Assembly (NCBI RefSeq): GCF_019634775.1 | Contig: NZ_JAHCAS010000002.1 | Location: 248,001 to 312,000 of the forward strand | Source: Dokdonella sp. | GTDB taxonomy: Bacteria; Pseudomonadota; Gammaproteobacteria; Xanthomonadales; Rhodanobacteraceae | DNA: 64,000 nt | Reading direction: 5' to 3' | Shown: positions 19,642-29,445 of the stretch, piece by piece | How positions within the stretch are numbered: the stretch's first letter is position 1 | Layout: each line of letters begins with the position of its first letter | Made by a program: the position numbers and the translations under genes | The notes under the pieces: generated by a model | What the model saw: the letters and a program-made list of their open reading frames with translations, nothing else | The model's database searches: none | Told to the model about the DNA's origin: nothing

Positions 19642-22362
19642 ATGACTCACGAGAACTACGATCCGCAGGCGATCGAAGCCGCAGCGCAGAACTACTGGAC
19701 CCGCACGCACGCCTTCGAGGTGAAGGAGGACGACACGCGCGACAAGTTCTACTGCCTGTCGATGTTCATGTACCCGAGCGGTTCGATGCACATGGGGCAT
19801 GTGCGCAACTACACCATCGGTGACGTCATCAGCCGCTACCAGCGCATGCTCGGCAAGAACGTGCTGCAGCCGATGGGCTGGGATGCGTTTGGCCTGCCGG
19901 CCGAGAACGCGGCGATCAAGAACAACGTCGCGCCGGCGCAGTGGACCTACGCCAATATTGAGCACATGCGCGGCCAGCTCCAGCGCCTCGGTTTCGTCTA
20001 CGACTGGTCGCGCGAGGTCACCACCTGCCGGCCCGAGTACTACGTGCACGAGCAACGCATGTTCACGCGCCTGATGCGCAAGGGACTGGCCTATCGGCGC
20101 AACTCGGTGGTGAACTGGGATCCGGTCGACAACACCGTGCTCGCCAACGAGCAGGTCATCGATGGCCGCGGCTGGCGTTCCGGCGCGATCGTCGAGAAAC
20201 GCGAGATCCCGCAGTGGTTTCTCAAGATCACGGACTATGCGCAGGAGCTGCTTGACGGCCTCGACCAGCTGCCGGGTTGGCCGGATTCGGTCAAGACCAT
20301 GCAGCGCAACTGGATCGGTCGTTCGGAAGGTCTCGAAATCCGCTTCGACGTGGAGGGCGCGGACCCGGTGACCGTGTTCACCACGCGGCCCGACACCCTG
20401 ATGGGGGTGAGTTTCCTCTCCGTTGCCGCTGAGCATCCGCTGGCGTTGCAAGCCGCCCGATCGAAGCCCGAGGTCGCCACCTTCATCGAGGAGTGTCGCC
20501 ATGGCGGAACCGCCGAGGCCGACATAGAGACCGCCGAAAAGAAGGGCATCGACACCGGCCTGAAGGCGATTCATCCGGTCACCGGCGAGAAAATCCCGGT
20601 GTGGGTCGCCAACTTCGTGTTGATGAACTACGGCACTGGTGCGGTCATGGCCGTGCCGGCGCACGATCAGCGCGACTGGGAGTTCGCACGCAAATACGAC
20701 TTGCTGATCCGCATCGTCATCGTGCCAGATGGTGTGCGTGATGCGATCCGCGAGCTGGGTCGTGACGCGCGCGAGAACACCGATCCGATGAGTGCGGCGC
20801 TCGGTGCGAGCAAGCCGATCGACGTCGTCGAGCCGGTCGCTGCCGTCGACCTGCTCGCAGACTTCGAACAGCGGATCATTACCGAAGGGGCCTACACCGA
20901 GCGCGGTACGCTGATCAATTCCGGCGAGTACGACGGTTTCGATTTCCGCCGCGCGTTCGATGCGCTGGCCGCGCGCTTCGAGAGCGAAGGCCGTGGAGCG
21001 CGTCGGGTCAACTTCCGTTTGCGTGACTGGGGCGTCTCGCGCCAGCGCTACTGGGGCTGCCCGATCCCGGTCATCTACTGCCCGACCTGCGCTGCCGTGC
21101 CGGTGCCCGAGGAGCAGCTGCCTGTCGTGCTGCCCGAGGATGTCGCGTTCGCGGGCGTGCAGTCGCCGATCAAGGCTGATCCCGAATGGCGCCGAACCAC
21201 CTGTCCGCAATGTGGCGGTCCGGCCGAGCGCGAGACGGACACCTTCGACACGTTCATGGAGTCGAGCTGGTACTACGCGCGCTACACCTCGCCCGGCGCG
21301 GCCGACATGGTCGACGCACGCGTCAAGTACTGGGCTCCGGTCGATCAGTACATCGGCGGCATCGAGCACGCGATCCTGCATCTGCTGTATTTCCGCTTCT
21401 ACCACAAGCTGCTGCGTGACGAGGGCTTGGTCGATTGCGATGAGCCCGCTGCCAATCTCCTGTGTCAGGGCATGGTCGTCGCCGATACCTACTACCGCGA
21501 GAACGCCGACGGCAGCCGCGAGTGGATCAACCCGGGCGACGTCGATGTCGCCCGCGACGAGCGTGGCCGCATCACCGGCGCGACCCTGCGCGCGGACGGC
21601 ACCGAGGTGCTGGTCGGCGGCATTGAGAAGATGTCGAAATCAAAGAACAACGGCGTCGATCCGCAGGCCATGGTCGACAAGTACGGCGCCGACACGGTGC
21701 GCCTCTTTTCGATGTTCGCCGCCCCGCCGGACCAGTCCCTGGAATGGAACGAAGCCGGCGTGGAGGGCATGTCGCGCTTTCTCAAGCGACTCTGGCGCGA
21801 GCTGCACGCGCACGTGGCACAGCCCGATCATCCCGAGGTCGACACCACGGCGTTGACGCCGGACCAGAAAGCCCTGCGTCGTCAGATCCACGAAACGATC
21901 GCCAAGGTCACTGACGATTTTGGTCGTCGCCAGTCGTTCAACACCGCTATCGCGGCACTGATGGAACTGCTGAATGCGGTGGCGAGGTTTGCCGACATGA
22001 GCGACAACGGCCGCGCCGTCCGCCATGAGGCCTTCGAGACGATCGTGTTGCTGCTCAATCCGATCACACCCCACACCTGCCACGCCCTGTGGAAGGCGCT
22101 CGGCCACGCCGAAAGCCTGGTCGATGCCCAGGCCTGGCCCAAGGCCGATCCGGCGGCGCTCGTGCGCGATGCGGTCACCCTGGCCGTGCAGGTCAACGGC
22201 AAGCTGCGCGGCACGATCGAGTTGGCCGTGTCGGCCGGCAGGGAGGAAGCCGAGCAGGCTGCGCTCAGCGAAGCCTCGGTGCGTCCGCATGTGGAGGGCA
22301 GGACGATCCGCAAGGTCGTCGTCGTTCCCGGCAAGATCGTCAACATCGTCGTGGCGGATTGA
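19642..22362 (+). CDS. leuS: Leucyl-tRNA synthetase
   Basis: The 906-residue class-I synthetase charges tRNA-Leu and edits mischarged products. The HIGH-type motif is [19 protein letters not shown] near residue 50. The CP1 editing domain includes [17 protein letters not shown] (near 248) and [18 protein letters not shown] (near 335), and KMSKS is at 663-667. The C-terminus [15 protein letters not shown] is typical. In most gammaproteobacteria lptE, holA and nadD follow directly; here they are displaced by about 6.5 kb. A decayed copy of codons about 631-839 lies at 26.1-26.6 kb. Confidence 0.98.
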   Translation: MTHENYDPQAIEAAAQNYWTRTHAFEVKEDDTRDKFYCLSMFMYPSGSMHMGHVRNYTIGDVISRYQRMLGKNVLQPMGWDAFGLPAENAAIKNNVAPAQWTYANIEHMRGQLQRLGFVYDWSREVTTCRPEYYVHEQRMFTRLMRKGLAYRRNSVVNWDPVDNTVLANEQVIDGRGWRSGAIVEKREIPQWFLKITDYAQELLDGLDQLPGWPDSVKTMQRNWIGRSEGLEIRFDVEGADPVTVFTTRPDTLMGVSFLSVAAEHPLALQAARSKPEVATFIEECRHGGTAEADIETAEKKGIDTGLKAIHPVTGEKIPVWVANFVLMNYGTGAVMAVPAHDQRDWEFARKYDLLIRIVIVPDGVRDAIRELGRDARENTDPMSAALGASKPIDVVEPVAAVDLLADFEQRIITEGAYTERGTLINSGEYDGFDFRRAFDALAARFESEGRGARRVNFRLRDWGVSRQRYWGCPIPVIYCPTCAAVPVPEEQLPVVLPEDVAFAGVQSPIKADPEWRRTTCPQCGGPAERETDTFDTFMESSWYYARYTSPGAADMVDARVKYWAPVDQYIGGIEHAILHLLYFRFYHKLLRDEGLVDCDEPAANLLCQGMVVADTYYRENADGSREWINPGDVDVARDERGRITGATLRADGTEVLVGGIEKMSKSKNNGVDPQAMVDKYGADTVRLFSMFAAPPDQSLEWNEAGVEGMSRFLKRLWRELHAHVAQPDHPEVDTTALTPDQKALRRQIHETIAKVTDDFGRRQSFNTAIAALMELLNAVARFADMSDNGRAVRHEAFETIVLLLNPITPHTCHALWKALGHAESLVDAQAWPKADPAALVRDAVTLAVQVNGKLRGTIELAVSAGREEAEQAALSEASVRPHVEGRTIRKVVVVPGKIVNIVVAD

Positions 22363-22449
22363 GCGCACCGCAGCGGAAGCAGGTCCGGCAGCCGGCGTTC
22401 GTCCGCGCTGCAGGCAATCAGGACGAACGACAGCAATCGCGGACGCGTG

Positions 22450-25242
22450 TCACTTCGCGACGGCCTGCTCCAGCACGGCGAGCTGCTGCAGCGAGCGCGC
22501 CTGCGGAACCAGGGCAGCGCGCAACACAGGTGCCGCGCTGGCGACCAGTCTGCGCGCCTCCTCGACTTGCCCCGCCGCGTACAGCGTTTCGGCCAGGGCC
22601 AGCTGTTCCTGCGCATGACGCGGATGCCCCGGCGGCACTTGTCCGGCAGCGATTTCCAGCGCGTGACGACGTGCGGCGATCCGCTGCGACGCATCGGTCG
22701 GATCTTGCGCGAGTTGCGCGCGGAGGCGTTGCGCGGTTGCGCGTACGGAAGGTGTTATTCCGGGGTTCCTTGCAATCGCCGCTTCGACCCCGGCGAGCCG
22801 CGTCTGTGCCTCATCCCGGGCGTTGCGCTCCAGGGCGATCTGCACGAGCAGCAAGGCCGATTGAAGGACCTGCCGGTGTTCCGCGGGCAGCGCTGCGCTG
22901 CGTTGCCTATGGACATCCTCGGCCAGTGATTGCGCCTCGCCGATGCGTTGCGGCATCGACATCAGCAGGCGCGCCAGATTGTGTGCAGGTACCAGGCGAC
23001 CGGGGTGGCCCTCGGGCATGAAGCGGTTGCGCAGATCGATGGACTTCCGATAGAGCTGTTCGGCGCCATCCAGATCGCCGCGCTCCTCCAGCAGGGAGGC
23101 GAGGTTGTTGTACTGCACGGCGGCCATCGCGCCATCGCCGTTCTCGAGCGCGCGCGCCAGATCCAGGGAGCGCTCGTAGTTGCGCTGTGCCTCGGCATAG
23201 CGCCCGGCGTCCTGTAGCGAGGAACCCAGTTCGTTCAGGGCGGCCTGCACCGGTTCGGCCGTGTCGCCGTACACGCGGATACTGCGTTCGAGCAGGTCCT
23301 CGAGCACCGCAATGGATTCGTCGTAGCGGCCCAGCGCGGCCAGGTTCTTGCTGCGCCCGTGCTGCGAGTTCAGGGTCTTGGGGTGATCGGGGCCCAGCGT
23401 GGCACGCTTGATCGTCAGGGCCTCGTCGTAGGCGGCCAGCGCCTCCGCCGGGCGGCCGTGCTGTTCCGCCAGCCAGGCCAGGTTGTGCACGACCGAGGCC
23501 ACCTCGATCTGTGCTCCTGCCGATTCGAAATGCTGGCGCGCCTGTGCATAACTGGCTCTCGCATCGTCGAAGCGGCCCAGCGACTGCTCGGCCACGCCGC
23601 GAACCATCAGGGCATGCCCGAGCATGCGATCGTCGCGCGGCGACATCGCCTGTGCGTGGGCGAAGGCACGCACGGCGGCGGCGAGCGAGTCGTCGTGACG
23701 ATCGAGCTGGTTGTAGGCGCGTGCCAGCGCGGTATCGGCACGGATCCGTTCGGCATCCGTGGGTGCGGCGGCGGCATCGTGCCGTGCCGCTTCCAGCAGT
23801 TCGATCGCGGGCCCCGGCTGGCCGGCGTTGGCGTAGATCCAGCCGAGGCTGCGTTGCAGGCGCGCGCGCACCGGCGCGCCGTCGGACGAGGCGAGGACAT
23901 CGAGTCGCTCGCGGCCGAGATCGAGCAGTTCGCGCGCGCTGAGTGGCCGGCCCGGATGCAGTTCCGGGTCCAGTTCGGAAAACAGCTCCACCAGATAGCG
24001 ACTGGTTTCGTTGGCGACCTCGGCTTCGCGCGTGGCACGCGCCTCGGCGCTCAACGCGCGATCGCGCTGCTGCACCAGATTGACGGCGAACACCACGGTG
24101 AGCGCCAGCGCCGCAGCCACCGCTGCGGTTGCCGCCCGATGTCGGCGCACCAGGCGTGAGAGCAGATACAGCGTATGACCACCCACCGCCGCGACCGGCC
24201 GTCCCGCCAGCCAGGCCTCGACGTCTGCTGCCAGCGCGAGGGCCGACGGGTAGCGCGCTGCAGGATCGGTGCGCACCGCGCAGCGCGCGATCGTGTCCAG
24301 ATCGCCGCGCAGGCGGCGCGCGTCGGCGCGCATTGCAGGCAGGGCGGCGGTGGCGGCGAGCTGCGAAGGCGGCGGCAGTTCGACGCTGGCGGCCCGGATG
24401 GCATCGCCGCGTTCGGGGACGCTGCCGGCAAGCAGTGCATACAGCACCAGGCCAAGACCAAAGACATCGGTGGCGGTGCTGACCGGACGGCCGAGCAACT
24501 GTTCCGGACTGGCCCAGGCCGGCGTCATCAGGCGCGAGGCCGTGGCGGCATCGTCGTGCTCGGTTTCCAGCAGTTTGGCAATGCCGAAGTCGAGCAGCAC
24601 CGGCTCGGCATCGGCTCGAACCAGGATATTGGATGGCTTGATGTCACGGTGGACCACCATGTGCTGATGCGCATGCGCGACCGCCCGGCACAGCGCCGCA
24701 AACAGGCGCAGGCGCGCTTCGAGACGCGGCTTCGCGCGTTCCAGCCAATCCGGCAGCGGTTCGCCTTCGACGTGGGCCATCACCAGGTAGGGTTCGCCGT
24801 CCACGTTGGTGCCGGCGTCGATGAAGCTGGCGATGTTCGGATGTTCCAGTCCGGCCAGGGTCTGCCGTTCGCGCAGGAAGCGCTCGCGCGCGCGTGCGGT
24901 CACGCGCCCACGGATCAGCTTGATCGCCACCTTGCGTTCGAACGCGCCGTCGGCGCGTTCGGCGAGCAGCACGGTGCCCATGCCGCCCTCGCCGAGCAGA
25001 CCCAGGACGCGCCACGGACCGATCCGCTCGCCGCCGACGTCGGTGGCGCCCACCACCTCGCGCGCGACCTCGCCGATCAGGTCGGGGATCATGTCACCAT
25101 CCTGCGCGGAGGCTTGGAGCATTGCTTCCACCTCGATGCGCAGTTCTGCTTCGACGGCTTCGTCTGCGTACACGGCCTCGCGCGCGTCGCGCCCGAGCCC
25201 GTGCACGCGATCGAACAGGGCCCGCAGGCGTGCATAACTCAT
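22450..25242 (-). CDS. Membrane-anchored Ser/Thr protein kinase with C-terminal TPR repeats
   Basis: The protein has 930 residues. A short N-terminal segment leads into a Hanks-type kinase domain (about 75-345) with glycine loop GEGGMG (84-89), VAIK lysine 108, HRDIKPSN (198-205) and DFG (218-220), so it should be active. One membrane helix follows at about 371-390 (ATAAVAAALALTVVFAVNLV), then about 500 residues of tetratricopeptide repeats such as YNNLASLLEERGDLDGAEQL, which would be periplasmic. The start overlaps the upstream sigma-factor gene by four bases (ATGA). This pairing is a recurrent signalling module in Lysobacterales. It is convergent with leuS. Confidence 0.93.
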   Translation of the reverse strand: MSYARLRALFDRVHGLGRDAREAVYADEAVEAELRIEVEAMLQASAQDGDMIPDLIGEVAREVVGATDVGGERIGPWRVLGLLGEGGMGTVLLAERADGAFERKVAIKLIRGRVTARARERFLRERQTLAGLEHPNIASFIDAGTNVDGEPYLVMAHVEGEPLPDWLERAKPRLEARLRLFAALCRAVAHAHQHMVVHRDIKPSNILVRADAEPVLLDFGIAKLLETEHDDAATASRLMTPAWASPEQLLGRPVSTATDVFGLGLVLYALLAGSVPERGDAIRAASVELPPPSQLAATAALPAMRADARRLRGDLDTIARCAVRTDPAARYPSALALAADVEAWLAGRPVAAVGGHTLYLLSRLVRRHRAATAAVAAALALTVVFAVNLVQQRDRALSAEARATREAEVANETSRYLVELFSELDPELHPGRPLSARELLDLGRERLDVLASSDGAPVRARLQRSLGWIYANAGQPGPAIELLEAARHDAAAAPTDAERIRADTALARAYNQLDRHDDSLAAAVRAFAHAQAMSPRDDRMLGHALMVRGVAEQSLGRFDDARASYAQARQHFESAGAQIEVASVVHNLAWLAEQHGRPAEALAAYDEALTIKRATLGPDHPKTLNSQHGRSKNLAALGRYDESIAVLEDLLERSIRVYGDTAEPVQAALNELGSSLQDAGRYAEAQRNYERSLDLARALENGDGAMAAVQYNNLASLLEERGDLDGAEQLYRKSIDLRNRFMPEGHPGRLVPAHNLARLLMSMPQRIGEAQSLAEDVHRQRSAALPAEHRQVLQSALLLVQIALERNARDEAQTRLAGVEAAIARNPGITPSVRATAQRLRAQLAQDPTDASQRIAARRHALEIAAGQVPPGHPRHAQEQLALAETLYAAGQVEEARRLVASAAPVLRAALVPQARSLQQLAVLEQAVAK

Positions 25243-25796
25243 CGGCTCAGGCGCCGTCGCAGCCAGGCCCGGCCGAATTGCAGGTCGCGTTCCACGGTGG
25301 CCACCGACACCTGCAACAGACGCCCCAGCTGGCTGGCCGACAATCCGCCGAAGTAGGTCAGTTCCAGCGCGCTGGCGCAGCGCGCATCCTCACGCGCCAG
25401 CACCTCCAGCGCCTCGTGCAGGTCGAGGAAGGCGTCGCTGTCCACCGTATCGGCGTCGGCGAGCGTGCTGTCCAGGGTGACCTGCAACCCACCGCCGCCG
25501 CGCTTGTCCGCCTGCCTGCGGCGGGCGTGATCGACCAGTACCGCACGCATCTGCAGCGCGGCCAGCGCGAAGAAGTGCTCGCGCGATTGCGCGTCCACGC
25601 TCGAATCCAGCATGCGCGCGACCGCTTCGTGGACCAGCGCCGTGGGATTGAGCGTGGCCGGCCCCGAACCGCCCAGACGACCACGCGCCATGCGTTTGAG
25701 CGTGGCATAGACCTCGGTGTCGATGGCCGCGCGCGCCGCCGCATCGCCTGCCTGGGCGGCTTGCAGCAGCCGGGTGGTGGCGCCTGGCGTGTTCAT
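25239..25796 (-). CDS. ECF RNA polymerase sigma factor (TIGR02999-type)
   Basis: The 185-residue sigma factor has region 2 (about 10-85, including FFALAALQMRAVLVDHARRR) and a region-4 helix-turn-helix (LEVLAREDARCASALELTYF then GGLSASQLGRLLQVSVATVE). The LTYFGGLS sequence and linkage to a Ser/Thr kinase match the TIGR02999 group of extracytoplasmic-function sigma factors. The start chosen is MNTPGATTRLLQ at 25796; an ATG two codons upstream is possible. The downstream kinase overlaps by four bases and presumably controls or is controlled by it; no anti-sigma factor is seen. Confidence 0.88.
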   Translation of the reverse strand: MNTPGATTRLLQAAQAGDAAARAAIDTEVYATLKRMARGRLGGSGPATLNPTALVHEAVARMLDSSVDAQSREHFFALAALQMRAVLVDHARRRQADKRGGGGLQVTLDSTLADADTVDSDAFLDLHEALEVLAREDARCASALELTYFGGLSASQLGRLLQVSVATVERDLQFGRAWLRRRLSR

Positions 25797-26122
25797 GCGG
25801 ATGCTCGCCTTGGTGGCAGGGGCGGGATCGCCACCAGATGGCGACTGGCGCCGGAGCGCGAGCAATGCGCACTGATCGATGCGCTCGGATCGAGCATCCC
25901 GATCGGGCGGATGTTCCGCACCGGTTCGGTGCTGGGGGCCATGCTCATGTGCTGTCGATACCGTGCTGTCGTTGCCGTATGTGTGCCGTTGCCTGCTTCG
26001 ACCATACCGGCGAAGGTCGTGCCGTCGGCTCGGAGTTTACCTGCCGGAACCGGCGTCGCAGCGGCGACGTTGCGCAACGCTGGGCGCGGGATGCCGCCGG
26101 CGGACCGCCGTATCCATGCGGA
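25797..26122. other. Region upstream of the sigma-factor gene, no gene recognised
   Basis: These 326 bases contain only weak open frames without recognisable products. GATCGCCACCAGATGGCGA near 25828-25846 makes a small hairpin just upstream of the sigma-factor start. The left edge of the leuS fragment follows directly. Confidence 0.35.
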
Positions 26123-26610
26123 CCCTGGCGACGTCGATGTCGCCCGTGACGAGCATGGCTGCATCACCGGCGCGACCCTGCGCGCGGACGGCACCGAGAT
26201 GCTGGTCGGCGGCATCGAGACGATGTCGAAATCAACGAACAACGGCGTCGATCCACAGGCCATGGTCGACCAGTACGGCGCCGACCCGGTGCGCCTCGTT
26301 GGCGTTGACGCCGGACCTGAAAGCCATGCGTCGGCAGATCAACGAAACGATCGCCAAGGTCACTGACGATTTCGGTCACCGCCAGTCGTTCAACACCGCT
26401 ATCGCGGCACTGATGGAACTGCTGAATGCGGTGGCGAAGTTTGCCGACATGAGCGACAACGGCCGCGCCGTCCGCCATGAGGCCTTCGAGACGATCGTGT
26501 TGCTGCTCGATCCGATCACACCCCACACCTGCCACGCCCTGTGGAAGGTGCTCGGCCAAGCCGAAAGCCTGGTCGATGCCCAGGCCTGGCCCAAGGCCGA
26601 TCCGGCGGCG
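26123..26610 (+). pseudogene. Decayed duplicate fragment of leuS (KMSKS region and anticodon-binding domain)
   Basis: This stretch aligns to leuS 21531-22158 with one net 140-base deletion near 26297-26301 and otherwise no gaps. Over 26130-26297 I count 10 differences in 168 bases, seven changing the amino acid. Over 26301-26610 I count 10 in about 310. The catalytic loop EKMSKSKNN has become ETMSKSTNN, and the deletion shifts the frame, so nothing functional can be made. It has no start codon context and no 5' part. It lies only 21 bases from the 3' end of the broken regulator gene and marks a rearrangement in the leuS-lptE interval. Confidence 0.95.
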
Positions 26611-26631
26611 GCTTGCTGCGCGTTGCGCCGG

Positions 26632-28693
26632 TCACCGGCAGCGGAAATCGTCCTCGCCCACCGGCTCGCAACCGTCGCCCCAGCGGCCGGTCTGGCGCCA
26701 GTAGTCGGTGACGCCGGCTTCGGTCAGCAGACGCTTGAAGTCGGGATGTGCGCGCAGGGTGGAGTAGGGCGCGTTCCAGAACAGCACGTACGCCTCGTGA
26801 TGCATGCCGCCTTCGCGGAATCCCGGCCAGGCTTCGAGCGCCTGGCGCAGCGCGGCGACGGCGAGGTCGGCCTCGCCGAGCGCGTCGGCCAGGTTGACGC
26901 TGAATTCCAGGTGGCGGGCGCCGCCGCCGTAGGCAGGGTCCGCCAGCGACTTGCGCACGAGGTCGAGCATGGCTGCGCGGTCGCCGAGCACGTCGCCCAG
27001 ATCATGGAACAGCGGCGTATCGAAGGGCTTTTCCCCGGTGCGCAGCAGGCGCCCGTGCAAGGCCTGCAGTTCGCCAAGGCCGCCGGCCCGCTGGCCGGCA
27101 AGCTGGCGGATGAAGGCGACATAGTCGGGCTCGCGCTGGTTGCCTTCCAGTTCCTGGCCGCGCTGGTACTTGGCTTCGGCATCCTCGTAGCGGCGCGCGG
27201 CGGTGTAGTCGTATTGCAGGTCGCGCGACAGGAACAGCGCCCTCGGCTCGATCGCGCGCACGCGTTCGACGAGGGCGATGGTGTCCTCGATGTGGCCCAT
27301 CGCGTAGAGCATGTAGGTGTAGTCCCATACGCGTTCCTTGGTCAGGGGGCCGGCGTCTACGATCGCCTTTGCCAGGGTGATCGCCTCGACACGCTTGCCG
27401 TCGCGCCACAGCGCATTCGTGCGGTCGCGCCGGGCCACCCAACTGTCCGGGGCGATGCGGGCAATGTGCTCGCGGGCCTGCCCCGCCTCGGCGCGCAGGG
27501 TTTCCGCCTGGGCGCCGCCGACTTCATGGGCGACCGCGTTTGCAGAAACGGCCAGCGCGTCGCGGCACAGCACGCAGGCCGGGTCGAGCGCAACCATCTC
27601 GCGCGCCAGCGCCAGGCGCTCGCGGTCGTGTTCGAGGTCGAACTGCTCGCGCATCACGATGTCGCGCCAGCGCAGATAGCGCTCGTAGGCTTCGACATGG
27701 GTCGTGCCGCCCTGCTCGCGGCTGTAGGCGGCGACGTCCAGCGTGACGCTGAGTGCAAGGGCGACGTCGGCGGAAATGTCCTCCTGCACGGCGAACACAT
27801 CGCGCAGTTCGCGCGCGTAGGTCTTCGACCACAGGTGGCTGCCATCGTCGGCGCGGATGAGCTGCGCGGTCACGCGCAGGCGTTCGCCGTCGGCACGCGC
27901 GCTGCCTTCGAGCAGGTGGGCGGCGTCGAGCTGGCGGCCGATGTCGCGCAGGTCCTCGCTCCTGCCCTTGAACGAGAAGCTCGAGGTGCGTCCTATCACG
28001 CGCAGGGCCGGCGACTGCGCCAGTTGGTTGAGGATTTCCTCGGCGAGGCCGTCGGCGAGGTATTCGTGGTCGCGCCCCTGCGACATGTCGGTGAACGGCA
28101 GCACGGCCAGCGACGGCCGTGTCGATGTTTCCACGGGCGCCTGCCGCGTTCCCGGCGCTCCACTCTCGCTGGGTGAGCGTAACAGCCAGGGCGCGGCGAC
28201 GATGGCCAGCACGACGAACGCGGCGATGGCTGGCCATCGCGGGCGCGCTGGCGCCGCGGCGGTGGGTGTGGCGAAGGGGGGTCGGAATCTTCGCCGCGGT
28301 GGGCGCTTCAGCGCTTGCCTCCACGGCTGCTGGGGCATTGGCGGGCGCGGTGATTGCGTCTGTCTCCGGCACGGATTCGGGCAGGTCGAAGCGATAGCCG
28401 ACGCCGCGCACGGTGTGCGGCCGGCGCGGCTGCTGCGCATCTTCACCGAGTGCCTAGCGCAGCAGGCTCATGATCCGGTTCAGCACGCCTTCGGTGACGT
28501 GGCGGTGGCCCCAGACCGCATCGAGGATGTCGTCGCGGCCCAGCACCTGTCCCGGCGCGGCGGCCAGCAGCGCCAGCACGGCGAAGGCCTTCGGCTCCAA
28601 CGCCTGTTCGATGCCTCCGCGCAGCAACCTGCGGCCGGCGAAATCGATGACCACGTCGTCGAACTCCAGGCGTTTCGAAACAGGTTGCGACAT
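26632..28693 (-). pseudogene. CadC/ToxR-like winged-helix regulator with membrane and TPR domains, doubly broken
   Basis: The first 79 codons from ATG 28693 encode an OmpR/ToxR-type winged helix (LEFDDVVIDFAGRRLLRGG, ALEPKAFAVLALLAAAPGQV, DDILDAVWGHRHVTEG) and stop at TAG 28454-28456 inside LNRIMSLLR-stop-ALGED. The same frame continues as RPHTVRGVGYRFDLPESVPE. A short C run near 28266-28276 then has one base too few, shifting to the frame that carries the membrane helix WPAIAAFVVLAIVAAPWLL, SLAVLPFTDMS, IGRTSSFSFKGRSEDLRDIG and TPR repeats, ending at 26632. Intact relatives are single proteins of about 680 residues. Two independent lesions argue for a real pseudogene, although a separate DNA-binding peptide could still be made. 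Confidence 0.85.
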
Positions 28694-28921
28694 GCGTTCC
28701 TCCACCGGACCATCCCGGCACGGGCCAGTATAGGGAACCTCGATCGGCCCCGTTCTTGTTCGTCATCCCGGCCTGAGCAGCTTCACTGCCGGAAACCGCC
28801 GGGACGACGGGCTTCTCGACGCTGCCTGCACGAGCGATGGACACCCCCGCTCGCTGCGGGGGCGGCGCGCACCGTATGATCGACATCCCGCATGCCTGCC
28901 GATCCACTCCGGAACCCGTAC

Positions 28922-29428
28922 ATGATCCCGCGCCGAGTCTCGTTCGTTCTTGTCGCCCTCGCCACACTCGCGCTGAATGCCTGCGGCTTCCACCTGCGCC
29001 AGGAGGCGCGCCTGCCGTCCGGCATGCAGCGCGTGCAGATTCTCGGTGCTGAGCCGGTCAGCACGCTCGGGCGCGACCTCGCCAAGGCGCTCGCGCGTGC
29101 CGGCGCCGTGGTCGTCGACGCGGCGGGTGAGGGCACCGCGCAATTGCGCATCGGGGTCGACCGCACGAGCACCGACGTGCTGTCGGTCGGCAGCAATGCG
29201 CGCGCGAACGAATACACGCTGCGCTATCACGTCGAGTTCGACGTGCTTGCCGCCGATGGCGATCCGCTGGTTCCCAGGCAGGTGATCGAGCTCACGCGCG
29301 AGTTCACTTTCGATGCCACGCAGGCGCTCGGTGTGGCCGCCGAGCAGGATCTGCTGACCCGCGAACTGCAACGCGAGATGGTGCAGGCGATCATGCGCCG
29401 CATCGAAGCGGGTGCGGAGGCTGGCTGA
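28922..29428 (+). CDS. lptE: LPS-assembly lipoprotein LptE
   Basis: The 168-residue outer-membrane lipoprotein plugs the LptD barrel during lipopolysaccharide insertion. A signal peptide MIPRRVSFVLVALATLALNA is followed by the lipobox cysteine in LNACGFHLRQ, and the ACGFHLR start of the mature protein is diagnostic. VEFDVLAADGDPLVPRQVIE and LLTRELQREMVQAIMRRIEA fit the family C-terminal half. In relatives it directly follows leuS and precedes holA; here both neighbours have been replaced by inserted genes. Confidence 0.93.
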   Translation: MIPRRVSFVLVALATLALNACGFHLRQEARLPSGMQRVQILGAEPVSTLGRDLAKALARAGAVVVDAAGEGTAQLRIGVDRTSTDVLSVGSNARANEYTLRYHVEFDVLAADGDPLVPRQVIELTREFTFDATQALGVAAEQDLLTRELQREMVQAIMRRIEAGAEAG

Positions 29429-29445
29429 GCCGGCGTCACCCACAC

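Noticed and set aside
19378..21405. Minus-strand frame of 675 codons opposite leuS
   Set aside because: Shadow frame of leuS; the product is low-complexity and lacks family similarity.
25122..26366. Plus-strand frame of 414 codons overlapping the sigma/kinase genes
   Set aside because: It is antisense to the kinase and sigma genes and only becomes meaningful where it enters the leuS fragment.
16874..28456. Amber suppression (readthrough) explaining the two in-frame TAG codons in vapC and the winged-helix regulator
   Set aside because: TAG is used as the normal stop of other genes here (nadD, the P-loop kinase, the vapC frame itself), no suppressor tRNA is seen, and the regulator has a second lesion.
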